A stretch of DNA of 64,000 nt, taken from positions 16,246,001 through 16,310,000 of the forward strand of contig NC_079884.1 in assembly GCF_029227915.1 (NCBI RefSeq), written 5' to 3'. A program made the translations under genes and the position numbers. This document shows, one piece after another, positions 41,101 through 49,532 of this stretch (its first letter is position 1; each line of letters starts with the position of its first letter). The notes beneath the pieces are model-generated. The model did no database searches, was not told where the DNA came from, and saw only the letters and a list, made by a program, of their open reading frames with translations. The stretch comes from Hydractinia symbiolongicarpus. Lineage: Eukaryota > Cnidaria > Hydrozoa > Anthoathecata > Hydractiniidae.

Positions 41101-44100
41101 AAGAGTTAAACTGTACTGGCTCAAATTATACCCGTCGCCCAAGGTTATTATTCTCATTGGTCTAGAAATATTTTCCATTAAGGCTTGGTTTCATCTGGCG
41201 CTAATTCACGATTAGCTTGTGCGCCAATTGGAGTGAACACCTAATAAAAACATCTAAATATCAATTTATTTTGATATTTTAACGTCAGCCAGCGCAATAG
41301 TTTCATTGCACATGCCTCAAAACTACAAAAATTAGATCAAGAAAAATGCAGTAAAGTCAGGCTCATGAGAAGACGAGACTTGATGGTACATTTATGTTTT
41401 TTTTCTGACGAAAAGGCAAAAAAAAGCTACAACAAAATTTTGGGTCGAAAAACGGCAAACAAACGATTCTAAAAAGCCTCAGTATTGAACAATAAATTTG
41501 GTATATTGTTAAAAAAACGTAGCTAATGTATATAAACTTGAAGATTGTACTTTTCTCCATTTGTGTCACTATTTCTATTTAAATTGTTAATCACTTAAAA
41601 ATATTTTAAAATTAACCTGGTTTTGATGTTATGACGTTGCTCATGATGGGTACACTACTTGTACAAAAGGACTGGGCAACAGTTGTCACAGCCATTGTCG
41701 TGTTTTTAGCAACTTTTTTTCTGATTTCACCCACATTGACATAACAAGATGTCATTTGGATTTGCGCAAAAATAGCTTGTATAGCTATATATCTCTTAAC
41801 TCAGACAAAAAATAGTAATGTTATACAAGTTATATTAAGCTAGCTAGTTGTTTTGAAGTGAGAGGTAAGCTTTAAAAAGAGAAGTTAATAGTTACAGCAA
41901 ACAAATTTTAGGTCCTTTTCCATCCAAAATCAGTAAAGCTAGAAGCTAATTTGCCTCACAAATTCCATAACGGTGTAAACATTGTGTCCTGTTAAGTGCA
42001 AAAAATACTGTAGCTAGCTACAGTAGCTGGCTACAGGGAAGCTATAAGTTAAAAAATTTATTACCTAAGCTAGTTCAATGACACCTCAATCGAATTTTCT
42101 GTAAAGATGTTTGACTATCGCTTGAGTCAGATAGCTTAAGTCCAACTTTCGGTAAATAATTCTGGAACGTTTTTCAAAAAGCAACGCAATACCAATATCT
42201 TTAAATTTATCTTTATGTAGCTAGCTACAACAGCAATTTTTAGTCTTTCCAGGAGCTTATAGAATTCACAAGCAGGAAAACAGCGTCCTTCAAAAATGTT
42301 TACTGAACACGAGGTAATAATTCTGTTAGCCTGCAAGCCATGCACTACGATAAACTAAGGGTACACAGTATCACCACTAACTTTGCAGCGTCCGGGCTCT
42401 ATCTGTCTGTCTGTCTGTCTGTCTATATCTTCCATCTGGCGATTTTAAAGATTCCGCCCCGCGTGGCGCTGGCGCAAATCAAAAATGCTGAAAAGAAGTA
42501 CCGATATACATCCCTACATTATTAAAAGGGTAAGATTCTAGATAAAAAGTTTCTTTAATTTATTTTTAAAAGTAACAATAGATTCAATTTCTCTGATATT
42601 TAAAGGAAGATAGTTATATTCTTTCGCCCCAGCAAATGCGAATGGCTGTTTCGCTACCTCGAGCTTTACCTTTGGTATCCTTACTAGGTGTCCAGAGTTC
42701 CTGGTTTTTATGTTATGGACGTTTTTTTCGAAGTATTCATTGAAGGTAACACACATGACACTTCTTCACCAAACAACATACTTCTCGTTGTATCGACTTC
42801 AAAATCTGTGGTACCTTGCAACCAATTATTTGTTCTGCTGGATTTTCCAACGACTTAATTTTTTTGTTTTTTGTAACTCTGTAATAAAGTTTAACAGTGC
42901 TACGATACGTTAAAATTGGTTGGATCATCATTGTGAATATGCTGTAAGCAGCATCCGTAGTTAAATATACTCGTAATCGTTTAAATAATGTCAATCGCCC
43001 GCTGACTTTCTTGTATGTTTGATCGAAATTAATGTTAAAATTGAGCAGCCGATGTTGCCAAGATACTTATACTCTGTGACGTTGTAGATTGGATGTCTAC
43101 GATAAGAAACATCTAGGTGTTCCACAGTATCTGCTAAACGCTTTCCAAAACCAAACATAATTGTCAAATAATATCTCCTGTTAAAAGCACCCATTTTTTA
43201 GAAAGAATTTCGATACAAAGCACACTTAAATGTGAGCACTGGTTCACGGCTACTTAAGCTCCAAAATTCGTAACGTAAAAGATCCGTAAGGAATTTTACT
43301 TCAAAGAGATTAAAGTAAAATTTACTTAAATGTGAACGCGGCTTTAAAAATTTTTAAAAGTACTTGCTTTTTCTTTTGAATTCTGGCATTGTACAATGTG
43401 GAAGAATAAACATGTGTAAACATTTTTCAGCTTTTGGTGTGTCGCATCAGGGCGTTGAAATGTTATCACCGAAAAACGAAACGGTTTTAATTCAAGGTAA
43501 AGTATCCACAGATATGCAGGAAAAATATCTTTGTTATGGTCTGTACTTGCTATTTTTTGAAATAACTATTGAATGAATTACTTCAGAAACTTGAATCAGC
43601 TTCAACCCATGACTTTTAAAGTATAACTTTCAATATGTAATAAATAGCTACCGTCATGCATCTGTTAAGCGCCAAGATGGTTATTACTTTTATGAGGTTT
43701 TCGCGCCTCTTTAAAATGAGATTGTTTAGGATTTTGGGTCATTATGTATCTGTTTCTTTCGGCCACGACATTTTTTGTGTTTCACAGGATGTGGACCAAT
43801 TGGATTATATGCTGTCGCCTTGTGCAAATATTTTGGTGCAAATAAAATGTGAGTTACATTGTTAATTCGTTTCTCTGATTTTTTTAGTGTCTTTATTTTG
43901 GATACGGTATTATCATTAAGTTTTGTATTAGTAGTGCGGACTGTTTATCAGCATTTTGCTAAAAATATGTTCTAATTGGTAATTGGTAATTTTATGAGGA
44001 CCTAATCGAACTAATGATTTAATTTTGTTGATCTGCGTAGTATTGCAACTGATGTGGTCGAGTCTAGACTGGAACTAGCGAAATCACTTGGCGCTGATGT

Positions 44101-47100
44101 ACTTGTTGACGGGAAGCGGGAGGATTTGAAAGAAAAAGGTGACAATTGCAGCCACAGTTAATCCTGGTGAAACTGAACATTTTTGTGAATTATACGTGTT
44201 CTGCTTTGACTCTCGCAAAGTGTACACGTAAAAGTCAAATTTCACTGCATCCACTTAACACAATAAACAAGACGTATGATATACGCAAACAACCTCGCGA
44301 ATAAAGTTTACAAAAAGCTGTCTATCAAATTGTGATTTTTGTTACGAAGTTAGACACGACATATTTTACTATTCAGATACGCAATAATATTTGTTACACA
44401 CTACGCAGTTATTTTTCAAAATTATCTTCTTGAACGGAAAATTCCTCGATATTTTAATTTTCGATGGGTCCGTCTTGGGTGAACCGACTGACAGGAAGAA
44501 GAAAGACCACAAACCCCACCTAAAATTTGCTAAATTCAGTAATTCAGTTAATTCTGCCTACATTCACTTTTAAAAAATTTGGTGGAAACACCTTTACTTT
44601 ACCAGTTAGTTAAATAAGGCTTTTGAACACTTATCTTATCCTTTTAAAAAAGAAAAAAGTAAAAAAAAAGTAAAAATAGTTACCAAGATGAGATTCGAAC
44701 ACACGACGACTCCCGTGTCGGTGCTCAGAGATGCAAAAATTTTCATTCTTGTAGGACTCATTTGCGTTTTAATACAAGGTCACGAGCTTGTAAAAATAAA
44801 TACCGCTTCTTAATTATCTGCGGGAATTGAAACATTTGAATTGACCACTCTTAAGTTTGTTAGCAACTGTATTATATTACATTCGTGTATAGTGATATCT
44901 TGTTTGTTTAGTGTTAAGGGAAACGAACAATGACGGCGTTGGTTGCTTACTTGAGGCGTCTGGTGCGCAGCCACTTGTAAATAATTGCTTCCAATTGTTA
45001 AGGTACTTGTTTTGCTTTTTAAGGGTAACCATTCAGTGTAGGTCATTCATGTTATCTTGTGTTAACTACAACATTTGACCGATTGAACGTCCACGTCTAA
45101 ATAATCGGCCAAATATGGTATCTGTTTTTATTGTCAATCCGCATTTAAATAGATTATATCCTGTTGGGAATAAAGTGGCCATGGAATTTTCTTTTTATTT
45201 CTTTGAGTTTACACCATGCTTACATGGATATACAATGTGTAAGTTTTCCTGTACATCTGTTGATGGGGTAGAAAAAAGAACATAGATGGGGGAAATCTGT
45301 GATACAATTAAATTTAATATTTTAGTGTTATATATATATTTTTTTGTCTGAGTGTAGTCATGCGCAGGTTTCACGTCGTTTATTCTTCATATTTTAGAAA
45401 AGGTGGAACAGTCGTTCTAATTGGTATTCCAAAGGTAAATTCCTTGATTGAGAATGACACTAGTTAAAACGACCAAAATTTCGTCTGGTTAGGAAAAGTC
45501 AGAAATTCATCGATCGTTTGTGTGCAAAATAATTATCCTTTCCTGCTGTGCTCAGTATCTTTTGATAGCCAATCAAGACTTTAATAGAAAATTGACTTGG
45601 TTATCATTCTCAAGATTGAAAAGTTTTTTAACGATTTAAAAATGAGTAAAGTAATAAAAAAAATCTTGATTTTTAGTCTCCACTGCATGTTGAGAATGTT
45701 GGAAGAGACATCCTTTTCAAATCTTTAACACTGCATACTGTGCACGGAAGAAAGATTTTTTCGACTTGGGAAAAATGCGAACAACTACTTGCCCAGAAGA
45801 AGTAAGTTTGTCTCCTTTTTCGAGCTGGCCGATACTCTACGGATGTGTAGACCAACCAAAGACGGTTAAATACGCTATCTGCACGAAGACCTGAAAAGGT
45901 CTTAAAATTGATGAGGTCGACATCATCAGCACTTTCTAAGGTCTAGCCAAAAATATTTGCGATTCTTGGTCCGATGTGAAGATTGGAAAGTGAACGTTGA
46001 TAAGTTTAAAGTATTTTAATGTTTGTCTTATATTAAACTGTATATAATTGCTTGTGGAACGATCTTCGAAATTGGGCTCTCGTTTCCACTGTATTATGTC
46101 TGGGCTTTAGCTAGGGTTCTAGTCGTGTTCCGATGAGAAAATACCGAATACGTCAAATATATCTTAATAGGTTTCTGCTTTTTTAAAAAAAATAAGCAAC
46201 CATTGGACATTGCATTTGAATTGCTGTTTTTTTAATTTTTTGTAGAATTGATATCAGTTGCACGATTTCATCTCGGTATGGCATGTCACAGTTTAAGGAG
46301 GTATGCTTTCACTTTTGTTCACACAGCCTGTTTCCTTAGCATTACGCCTGCGAAATTTCATATTTTTAACATTTTTGTTTTTGAAACAGTCTAGAAAATT
46401 ATTTATTCTTGAAGTTGGATAGAGATGGTGTGGTTTTTAGTCTAATGATTTATATATTAAGTTCTAAAAAAAAAACATTCTTTCTGGTTTGTGGTCGTTT
46501 GGTTCGTGTGTAAAAATTCCTTATAAATGTTTCAAATATAGCCGTATGTAATAATGGCAGATTGGTGCTAAAATAAGACCTTAAGCAGAGAAAATTTGGC
46601 GATTGGGGAATTGCGAAATTTGGCTTGACGAATCAAAAACATTTCTACATTTTAAGGGAAATTTTTTGTTGAGTAATTTAGAAATTACCACAATGTTATA
46701 TCTGTTGTGTTCATTATTGTGTCCTAAGCATTGCGCTGAAAATTCACTTGATCAAAGTTGTTTTCGATTTTTGATGAATTATTTTTATGCCCGGTTTTAA
46801 CTTAGTGAATGATAAAATATTTTAAATTTTGAATGGATTCAATTTCGCATATAGACATTAAGTAAACCTACACCACGCGGTAGTAAACAGCCAAGGTAAA
46901 AACTATTTACAACTAGGAGGAAAGATCTGAAAAGCATATACAATGGGCATTTAAAGTAAATGTGAATGTAAACATTTCAATATGCAAATAAGAATAGTCT
47001 ATTGTTTGCTCAAATTTCGTGCATGTCACTATGAGGACTGACCAAGATCCTTAAGCCTTCTATTATAATAATGTGACGAGAGTGTGACGGTTGCAAAATG

Positions 47101-49532
47101 CTGTTTTTTTGAAATTTCGTGGAAACTTTTGTGGAAATAGACCACATGCAATATACTAAAAGAACAAATTTTTGTAGAATCGGACTTCACTGTAAGCTGT
47201 TGTGTAAGCTGATGTCTTTTTATGTTTCGTATTATAAACTTTTGTTCGGGAGAACTAACTGTATGTGATGTCATTTTTGCTGGAAGAAAATTCCACGGTT
47301 TCACGTTTTTGTTTTTTTTAAGAATTTTTTGTTTGGTGATAATAAAAAAATTACTAAATGTTCTGATTGAACCTGTTTTTGTTTTTTATATTTTTTATTC
47401 TTATGGCGAGGACTGTATGCACTGAAATGACTGATTCTTTCTATAATTTGCTGTGTTTCATAACCTTTTTGTCAAGGATTTATGGGTAATGCCAATTGAT
47501 CTTTGTTGATTTAGATGTGCTACTCAAAAACCGATCTGTTTTACATTTTGTGTCAACTTTTGTGAGGACGGACCGTATACAATGTTTCCAAAATAATGAT
47601 CTTTGTTGATTCAAATTTATTCTTTGCTTATTGATTTTTTGACATTTAGATTTAAAATTGTTGGTAAAGGGCAGTACTGATCATCATCCAAAAAAAAAAA
47701 AAAAAATTGTTCTTTACCGGTTGATTTTTATATTTTATGTATAATGTTTTGTGGGAGAGGATGGTATGCAACCGGAATGACTTATTTTTCGAGATTTAAA
47801 TTTGATGTTTACCATGCTATGGCTTTTTGATATTTTTTGTATAAGCATTTAGGGAAAAGACAATATTTAAAATGCGCAAAGAACTTTTTTTTGTTGAATA
47901 GTCCTAACTCTTGCAAGCCTGCTTTTTGAAATTTCAGATAAGGTTTTCAACATAATCACTTATAAGATGTACATATTTGAGATCTGTTATTTCTGACGTT
48001 ATTATTATTGGTATTGTAACTGTCGGTGTTGTTAGTGTCGGTGTTGTGACTGTCGTTTTTGTAAATTTCAATCAACTAGATTTTACACCTTGCAAGCTGT
48101 TTTTTTATATTTGTATAAGTTTTTTGGAGGGATTTATTGCGATTTGACATTTTTAAGAACATGTTGGCTAAATCAGGAATTACACTTTGCAAACGTACTT
48201 TTTAAACATTTTCAGATTTTTTTGGGTGAAGAGCAGTGTGCAATATAATGAAACTAGTCGATAAACCCGTGGAGAAATCCACCTAGGCGGAAGGACAGTG
48301 AAAAATAGGTAATTTTAGTTTTTTGCTGATGTCAGCAGTGCAGATACAAAAAAAATAGTTTATTCGTTGCCTGTAATGCGTAGAGGTTGAAAAATTTTAC
48401 TGACGTCAGCAAAGACCCGCGAAATCACACACAAAAAAGTTTTTTTAGAAATTTGTATACCTGTTGCCTTCATCATCATCGTCATAAAAATTTTAATGAC
48501 GTCAGGAAATATCTCTTATTTTATAAAATTCGCCTAAATAGTCAAAAAATGTTGTCAGCATAGTGAAAGTTACCCTATTGGTAAAAACAAATAACCAAGA
48601 ACTTCCTTTTTAAGAAAATATCTTTGTTTTTTTTAACAGCATTATCATCTTCCTTATTTGTCGCTTTGTAGGTTTTTTTGTGTTAACATAAAAATCTTTG
48701 TATATCTTAAAATCTAATTGTCCGATTCTTCTAAGTCTAAAATAATCCAATTTACCCCCAAAACCTCAAAATACATCAATTTTTTGACTCAACAACGAAA
48801 ATAAGCTCAAAAATAGTTAACTTTCTAAAAAGCGGACACCTCCAATTAGCGAACAGATCTTTCTGCACTAATGGTGTTCGCTAATTAGAGAGACTGCTGT
48901 AATATATTCGTGTTATTCAATACAAATTAGTTAAATTAAAAGCAGTGAAAACGACAACAATAACAACGTACTGCATTATATAAACAAAGAAGCAAATATA
49001 TTTTATTGACTTTATCGTCTCTAATGAAAGGGGATTAGCGGGGAATTTAGAATTTTTTAAATAAAACACAAATATTGAACGAAGTTAGTTAGTTTCGTAA
49101 AAATAATTTATGTTTTTTATGAGAAGAAAATTATGGAACAAATTTATACCGACAAGTTCTCGTTTTTCAAGATAACTTTACTTAGCGAGTTATTAACCAA
49201 TCAGGAAAAAAATATCAGGTTTTTGCACGCTATTTCAGCCAACCAGAGAAACAATATCAGCGTTTTGCACCGTAGAAGTAAAAAATAAGTAAAAATTGTT
49301 TTTGTTTCTCAGTAGAAAATAGAAATATAGCATATATTTCGTGTAGATTAGCCAATCAAAGTGCGAGAAAAACTCTTACCATGTGATAAACATTCATAAT
49401 TCAACTAAGTGGCGATGATATGAACAGTTTCAGGTGTACCATTTTTGTTCTGATATGAAACACTTCTTTCAGGCGTTCAAGACGTTATTGTCAGGAAGCG
49501 GGTGCAAAATACTTATCGACCCACACTCGTGA
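17193..49532 (+). CDS. Zinc-dependent medium-chain dehydrogenase (alcohol/polyol/threonine dehydrogenase-like), 13 exons
   Basis: Exons: 17193-17361, 23052-23107, 23667-23769, 24386-24448, 24699-24785, 43431-43496, 43788-43848, 44041-44138, 44912-45002, 45398-45434, 45677-45801, 46246-46300, 49473-49532. All introns are GT-AG, phases agree, and the 1,071 nt give 356 residues plus stop. Visible features: catalytic zinc ligands Cys45 (SMCGSD), His70 and Glu71 (PGHECVGE) and Glu159 (LLEPFG); structural-zinc cysteines 101, 104, 107, 115 with exact 2-2-7 spacing (YCGMCYQCQNDQKHIC); Rossmann turn GCGPIG at 182-187; Asp206 (IIATD) after the second strand, which predicts NAD rather than NADP. It should oxidise an alcohol, polyol or threonine; the substrate is not decided by the sequence. 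No signal peptide, so cytosolic. Introns 1 (5.7 kb), 5 (18.6 kb) and 12 (3.2 kb) are filled with repeats. A candidate AATAAA is at 50065. Confidence 0.93.
17630..18290. repeat. Dispersed repeat, Helentron-associated (HINE/DINE-like) candidate, copy A
   Basis: Shares words with copies at 39420-40050 and 48290-48560: TTGCTGACATCAGCAA, GTTGCCTTCATTGTATAGG, AAGAAAATGTATAGGATCAT, TTTGATGACGTCATCAA. The inner part is duplicated at about 170-bp spacing. The right end reads CTGTATTATTATAGAG. The resemblance of this end and of the GTGGA-TCCAC hairpin in the copy at 48.3 kb to Helentron-derived short elements is inference. Confidence 0.5.
18291..19870. other. Intron 1 interior, nothing recognised
   Basis: A/T-rich non-coding intron sequence with scattered short stops in all frames. 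Confidence 0.5.
19875..20487 (+). repeat. Array of about 17 hairpin units, core CCTGA-CGC-TCAGG
   Basis: Each unit is a short inverted repeat around CCTGACGCTCAGG, usually with one bulged base between core and outer arm. The outer arms differ between units but match within a unit: AACATGC/GCATGTT at 19925-19952 and 20200-20227; GATGC/GCATC at 19953-19976 and 20404-20427; TCATAC/GTATGA at 19979-20004 and 20254-20279; GCATG-TCCTGA/TCAGGA-CATGC at 20122-20147; TTCATAC/GTATGAA at 20332-20359; ATGCATATCCT/AGGATATGCAT at 20459-20487. A spacer with ACACTAGTAATTAGC recurs between some units. It lies in intron 1, so it is transcribed. Confidence 0.85.
20728..22800 (-). mobile_element. 5'-truncated LINE (non-LTR retrotransposon) with RT, decayed
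   Basis: A 304-codon frame (22479-21565) carries reverse-transcriptase motifs: NYRGLKLVDQVMKVIERV, FVDLGKAFDRVPRKVIWW (motif A), GVHQGSVLSPLLF (motif B) and LLYADDLVLIPES (motif C, YADD). Further fragments give the upstream region (22796-22472, KRRARTAVYKAKSEAER) and the post-RT region (21142-20760, RRLNWLGHLK, then AKPRGRPRKTWKEVIRTDL). The 3' end is an ATGATG simple-repeat tail (plus-strand CATCATCATC near 20730). No endonuclease domain remains. Frameshifts separate the pieces. It lies antisense in intron 1. Clade not assigned with certainty. Confidence 0.85.
24786..25599. other. Start of intron 5, nothing recognised
   Basis: Non-coding. A TTTACTTAAATGTGA-like word near 25528 recurs near 43322 at the far end of the same intron, perhaps the edges of a common repeat. 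Confidence 0.4.
25600..26335 (+). pseudogene. Decayed coding fragment with BESS-like C-terminus
   Basis: Broken plus-strand frames encode pieces such as EELVVNVQGYPVLFNEKHEE and then, in one clean frame at about 26030-26335, KPKRKVPEVEEKEIKV and DEFDRFEEFVVSKLRKLS. The acidic-aromatic start followed by a leucine-rich helix resembles the BESS motif found after MADF/Myb-like domains, which also occur in the accessory protein of Harbinger transposons. It sits in intron 5 and is probably a transposon-derived remnant. Family call tentative. Confidence 0.35.
26788..27480. repeat. Direct repeat block, copy 1
   Basis: Begins GTGAGTAAAACTGTGAGTCC and runs to AATTCGTTCTCTTTGGGATG. It matches copy 2 (28607-29232 plus 30230-30290) through most of its length with scattered differences. 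It has no insertion at the point where copy 2 carries the 997-bp MITE, so it serves as the empty site. No coding function seen. Confidence 0.75.
28355..28548. mobile_element. Foldback MITE (194 bp) with GTAAGGGATACCAAA ends
   Basis: The ends GTAAGGGATACCAAA (28355) and its complement (to 28548) bound an imperfect inverted repeat that extends inward through AATTTGAATTTT and CAACCTCG toward the centre. Target duplication not identified. Confidence 0.5.
29233..30229. mobile_element. hAT-type MITE (997 bp) with 8-bp duplication
   Basis: Terminal repeats GGAGCAACTATAGAGTACC (left) and GGCTAAACTATAGAATACCC (right, complement) extend inward through CCCCGTAAAAAAATT. The 8-bp duplication ATTGGAAA lies at 29225-29232 and 30230-30237, and occurs once in the uninterrupted copy near 27430. 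The subterminal zones are repetitive: CAGCAACGCAGCTACTCAGC units on the left, GCGTAGCTGCGT units on the right. No transposase. A SINE is nested inside. The superfamily is inferred from duplication length only. Confidence 0.8.
29612..29959 (+). mobile_element. tRNA-derived SINE with (ATCT)n tail
   Basis: The head GCCGTAGATTAGTGGTTATA has an A box and GGGGTTCGATTCCTC a B box for RNA polymerase III. A body follows with a core AAATTGGGAAGATGGCAC, shared with the SINE at 16530-16632, and the end is a tail of CTAT units. It lies inside the hAT-type MITE. Confidence 0.75.
30256..31770 (-). pseudogene. Unassigned DDE-transposase-like gene, decayed
   Basis: It starts near 31770 with a basic coiled-coil head (EANKEYIKKYREKNAEKY), has a one-base indel near 31625, then a 274-codon frame (31589-30765) with RIQFSKRGRKANIL, a Cys cluster (SCLCEVCENTCLMAQ) and an acidic tail. 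After a gap of about 75 bp that ends in an acceptor-like TTTCCTGTTTAG, the frame resumes (30690-30256) with ALIHVDYSESYKNKQQDEIQ and IILWSDGCAAQFRSRFVF, where the Asp is a candidate catalytic residue, and EWHFNEAHHGKGPI. The C-terminal end is replaced by the repeat block. It resembles transposase-derived proteins widespread in cnidarians; superfamily not assigned. Confidence 0.55.
32019..32559. repeat. Four copies of ATCTGTCGGATGGAC, last one inverted
   Basis: Direct copies at 32019-32033, 32208-32222 and 32376-32390 and an inverted copy at 32545-32559 mark a 541-bp unit. The layout of terminal inverted words plus internal direct copies about 170-190 bp apart suggests a small non-autonomous element. 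Confidence 0.55.
33050..33216 (-). pseudogene. Endonuclease (APE-type) C-terminal scrap after the helicase
   Basis: A short frame reads TSPTHISGSLIDHIYVHES and, after a break, VYFSDHDAVWLKL. Ser-Leu-Ile-Asp-His and Ser-Asp-His-Asp-Ala-Val are the closing motifs of apurinic-type endonucleases fused to helicases in Helentrons. The body of the domain is missing, so a deletion lies between helicase and this scrap. A 17-bp-arm palindrome (33128-33144 and 33151-33167) overlaps it. Confidence 0.55.
33217..34300 (-). pseudogene. Helentron Pif1-like helicase region
   Basis: Walker A (HIFLTGSAGCGKSHLIKTI) lies in the frame 34297-33998, followed by ILILASTGVAAINVEGNTIH (motif Ia). The frame 33936-33406 holds FAGISVIACGDFSPIQARPI (motif II/III area), and 33402-33217 holds ISDKLINGQIGTIH, a C-terminal Pif1 motif. 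Stops and frameshifts separate the parts. Confidence 0.75.
34334..36335 (-). pseudogene. Helentron Rep (HUH endonuclease) region
   Basis: The Helitron-like N-terminal block is at 36335-36141 (GTPAYWKRFLFEVLAMVKQL, then LPTFFMTLSC). The HUH-type motif lies near 35900 (SSSHIHSLLWVVNAP). Downstream blocks are at 35559-35257 and 35287-34739 (MSVQEAVAIIMPEIWLRKTF, MLVRYMIRPNPEF). Several frameshifts. This domain nicks and joins single DNA strands in rolling-circle transposition (family knowledge). Confidence 0.7.
36466..37880 (-). pseudogene. Helentron main protein, N-terminal part with 21-residue repeats
   Basis: From the Met at 37880 (MLSIRRKRKLDQNRKYRKSE) a basic region consists of about six tandem 21-residue repeats of the type ESIGKYQKTEQGQAKLK (63-bp repeats, about 37500-37830), with a stop near 37740. 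Cys motifs follow (FYICVICNRS; ECICTTCHSKL), then the conserved CNVPIKADEISNVLPRG and an acidic spacer to 36466. Basic repeats and zinc knuckles of this kind precede the Rep domain in Helentrons. Confidence 0.6.
38090..38561 (-). pseudogene. 2A peptide and OTU-like protease region of the Helentron
   Basis: The frame from 38561 begins MNPAYGNGRRTVLLLSG and contains the 2A ribosome-skipping motif SGDVETNPGP at residues about 16-25. It then reads GTQCVCNSLFAIVWSV, where Cys followed by Asn-Ser-Leu resembles an OTU-type cysteine-protease active site. A frameshift moves the continuation to the frame ending at 38090 (FWIPGDLNHILREGTKLYTS). The 2A motif would release the protease-like part from what precedes it. 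Catalytic activity is not claimed, since the gene is broken. Confidence 0.65.
38671..38876. repeat. 23-bp tandem repeat, about 9 copies
   Basis: The unit ACCAATAAGTAACCAATAATTTC repeats almost perfectly about 110 bp beyond the 5' end of the Helentron gene. Near identity of copies implies recent expansion. It has no spacers, so it is not a CRISPR-like array. Confidence 0.9.
39148..39205. repeat. Imperfect hairpin
   Basis: Arms 39148-39165 and 39188-39205 (GTCTGTCAGATTAGATAG against its near complement, three mismatches) with a 22-nt loop. Possibly the end of a small transposon. Confidence 0.4.
39420..40050. repeat. Dispersed repeat, HINE/DINE-like candidate, copy B
   Basis: Carries the same words as the copy at 17630-18290: TTTGCTGATATCAGCAAAAA, CCCGTTGCCTTCATCGTA, GATCAAGAAAATGTATAGGA, TTTTTGATGACGTCATCAAA, TTACCCAATTTGGTCCCAGG. 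The middle section is duplicated. Confidence 0.6.
40086..40896. repeat. Inverted-repeat unit of about 810 bp
   Basis: The left arm starting AGGCTGGACTT and containing TGTTTGCCGTC (40086-40131) is matched in inverse orientation by 40855-40896 (GACGGCAAACA, then AAGTCCAGCCT), with several mismatches. It could be one foldback element or two copies of a short element facing each other. Confidence 0.5.
40906..42390. other. Intron 5 interior, nothing recognised
   Basis: Non-coding, A/T-rich. A TTTTGTATTATTATATAGATT word at 40954-40974 resembles the right end of the HINE-like copies. GCTAGCTAC words recur near 42010-42230. Confidence 0.4.
42400..42425 (+). repeat. (CTGT)n microsatellite
   Basis: Six uninterrupted CTGT units within intron 5. 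Confidence 0.85.
42538..43194 (-). mobile_element. LINE 3' fragment (post-RT region)
   Basis: Three overlapping minus frames encode consecutive parts of a non-LTR retrotransposon tail: FGFGKRLADTVEHLDVSYRR and NVTEYKYLGNIGCS (thumb region), LFKRLRVYLTTDAAYSIFTM, and RNSGHLVRIPKVKLEVAKQP. The order and the YKYLG and C-terminal motifs are typical for jockey/CR1-type elements. The upstream RT motifs are absent. Different lineage from the LINE at 20.7-22.8 kb. Confidence 0.65.
44685..44745 (-). other. tRNA-like fragment (B box)
   Basis: The minus strand reads GTGTTCGAATCTCATCTTGG after CACGGGAGTCGTCGTG, resembling the T-arm half of a tRNA or SINE head. No A box or acceptor pairing is seen. It lies in intron 8 of the dehydrogenase gene. 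Confidence 0.35.
46985..48260. repeat. Highly degenerate tandem repeat in intron 12
   Basis: The phrase GAGGACTG(T)ATGCA or variants (at about 47032, 47407, 47562, 47757) is followed each time by AATGA(C)T and later TGTTGATT..AAATT and TTTTTGATATTTT. Spacing is roughly 130-200 bp. It is probably an old tandem array. Confidence 0.35.
48290..48560. repeat. Dispersed repeat, HINE/DINE-like candidate, copy C
   Basis: Starts CTAGTCGATAAACCCGTGGAGAAATCCAC region (48253-48282) with a GTGGA/TCCAC hairpin, and includes TTGCTGATGTCAGCA, TTCGTTGCCTGTAATGCG and TACCTGTTGCCTTCATCATC as in copies A and B. Confidence 0.5.
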
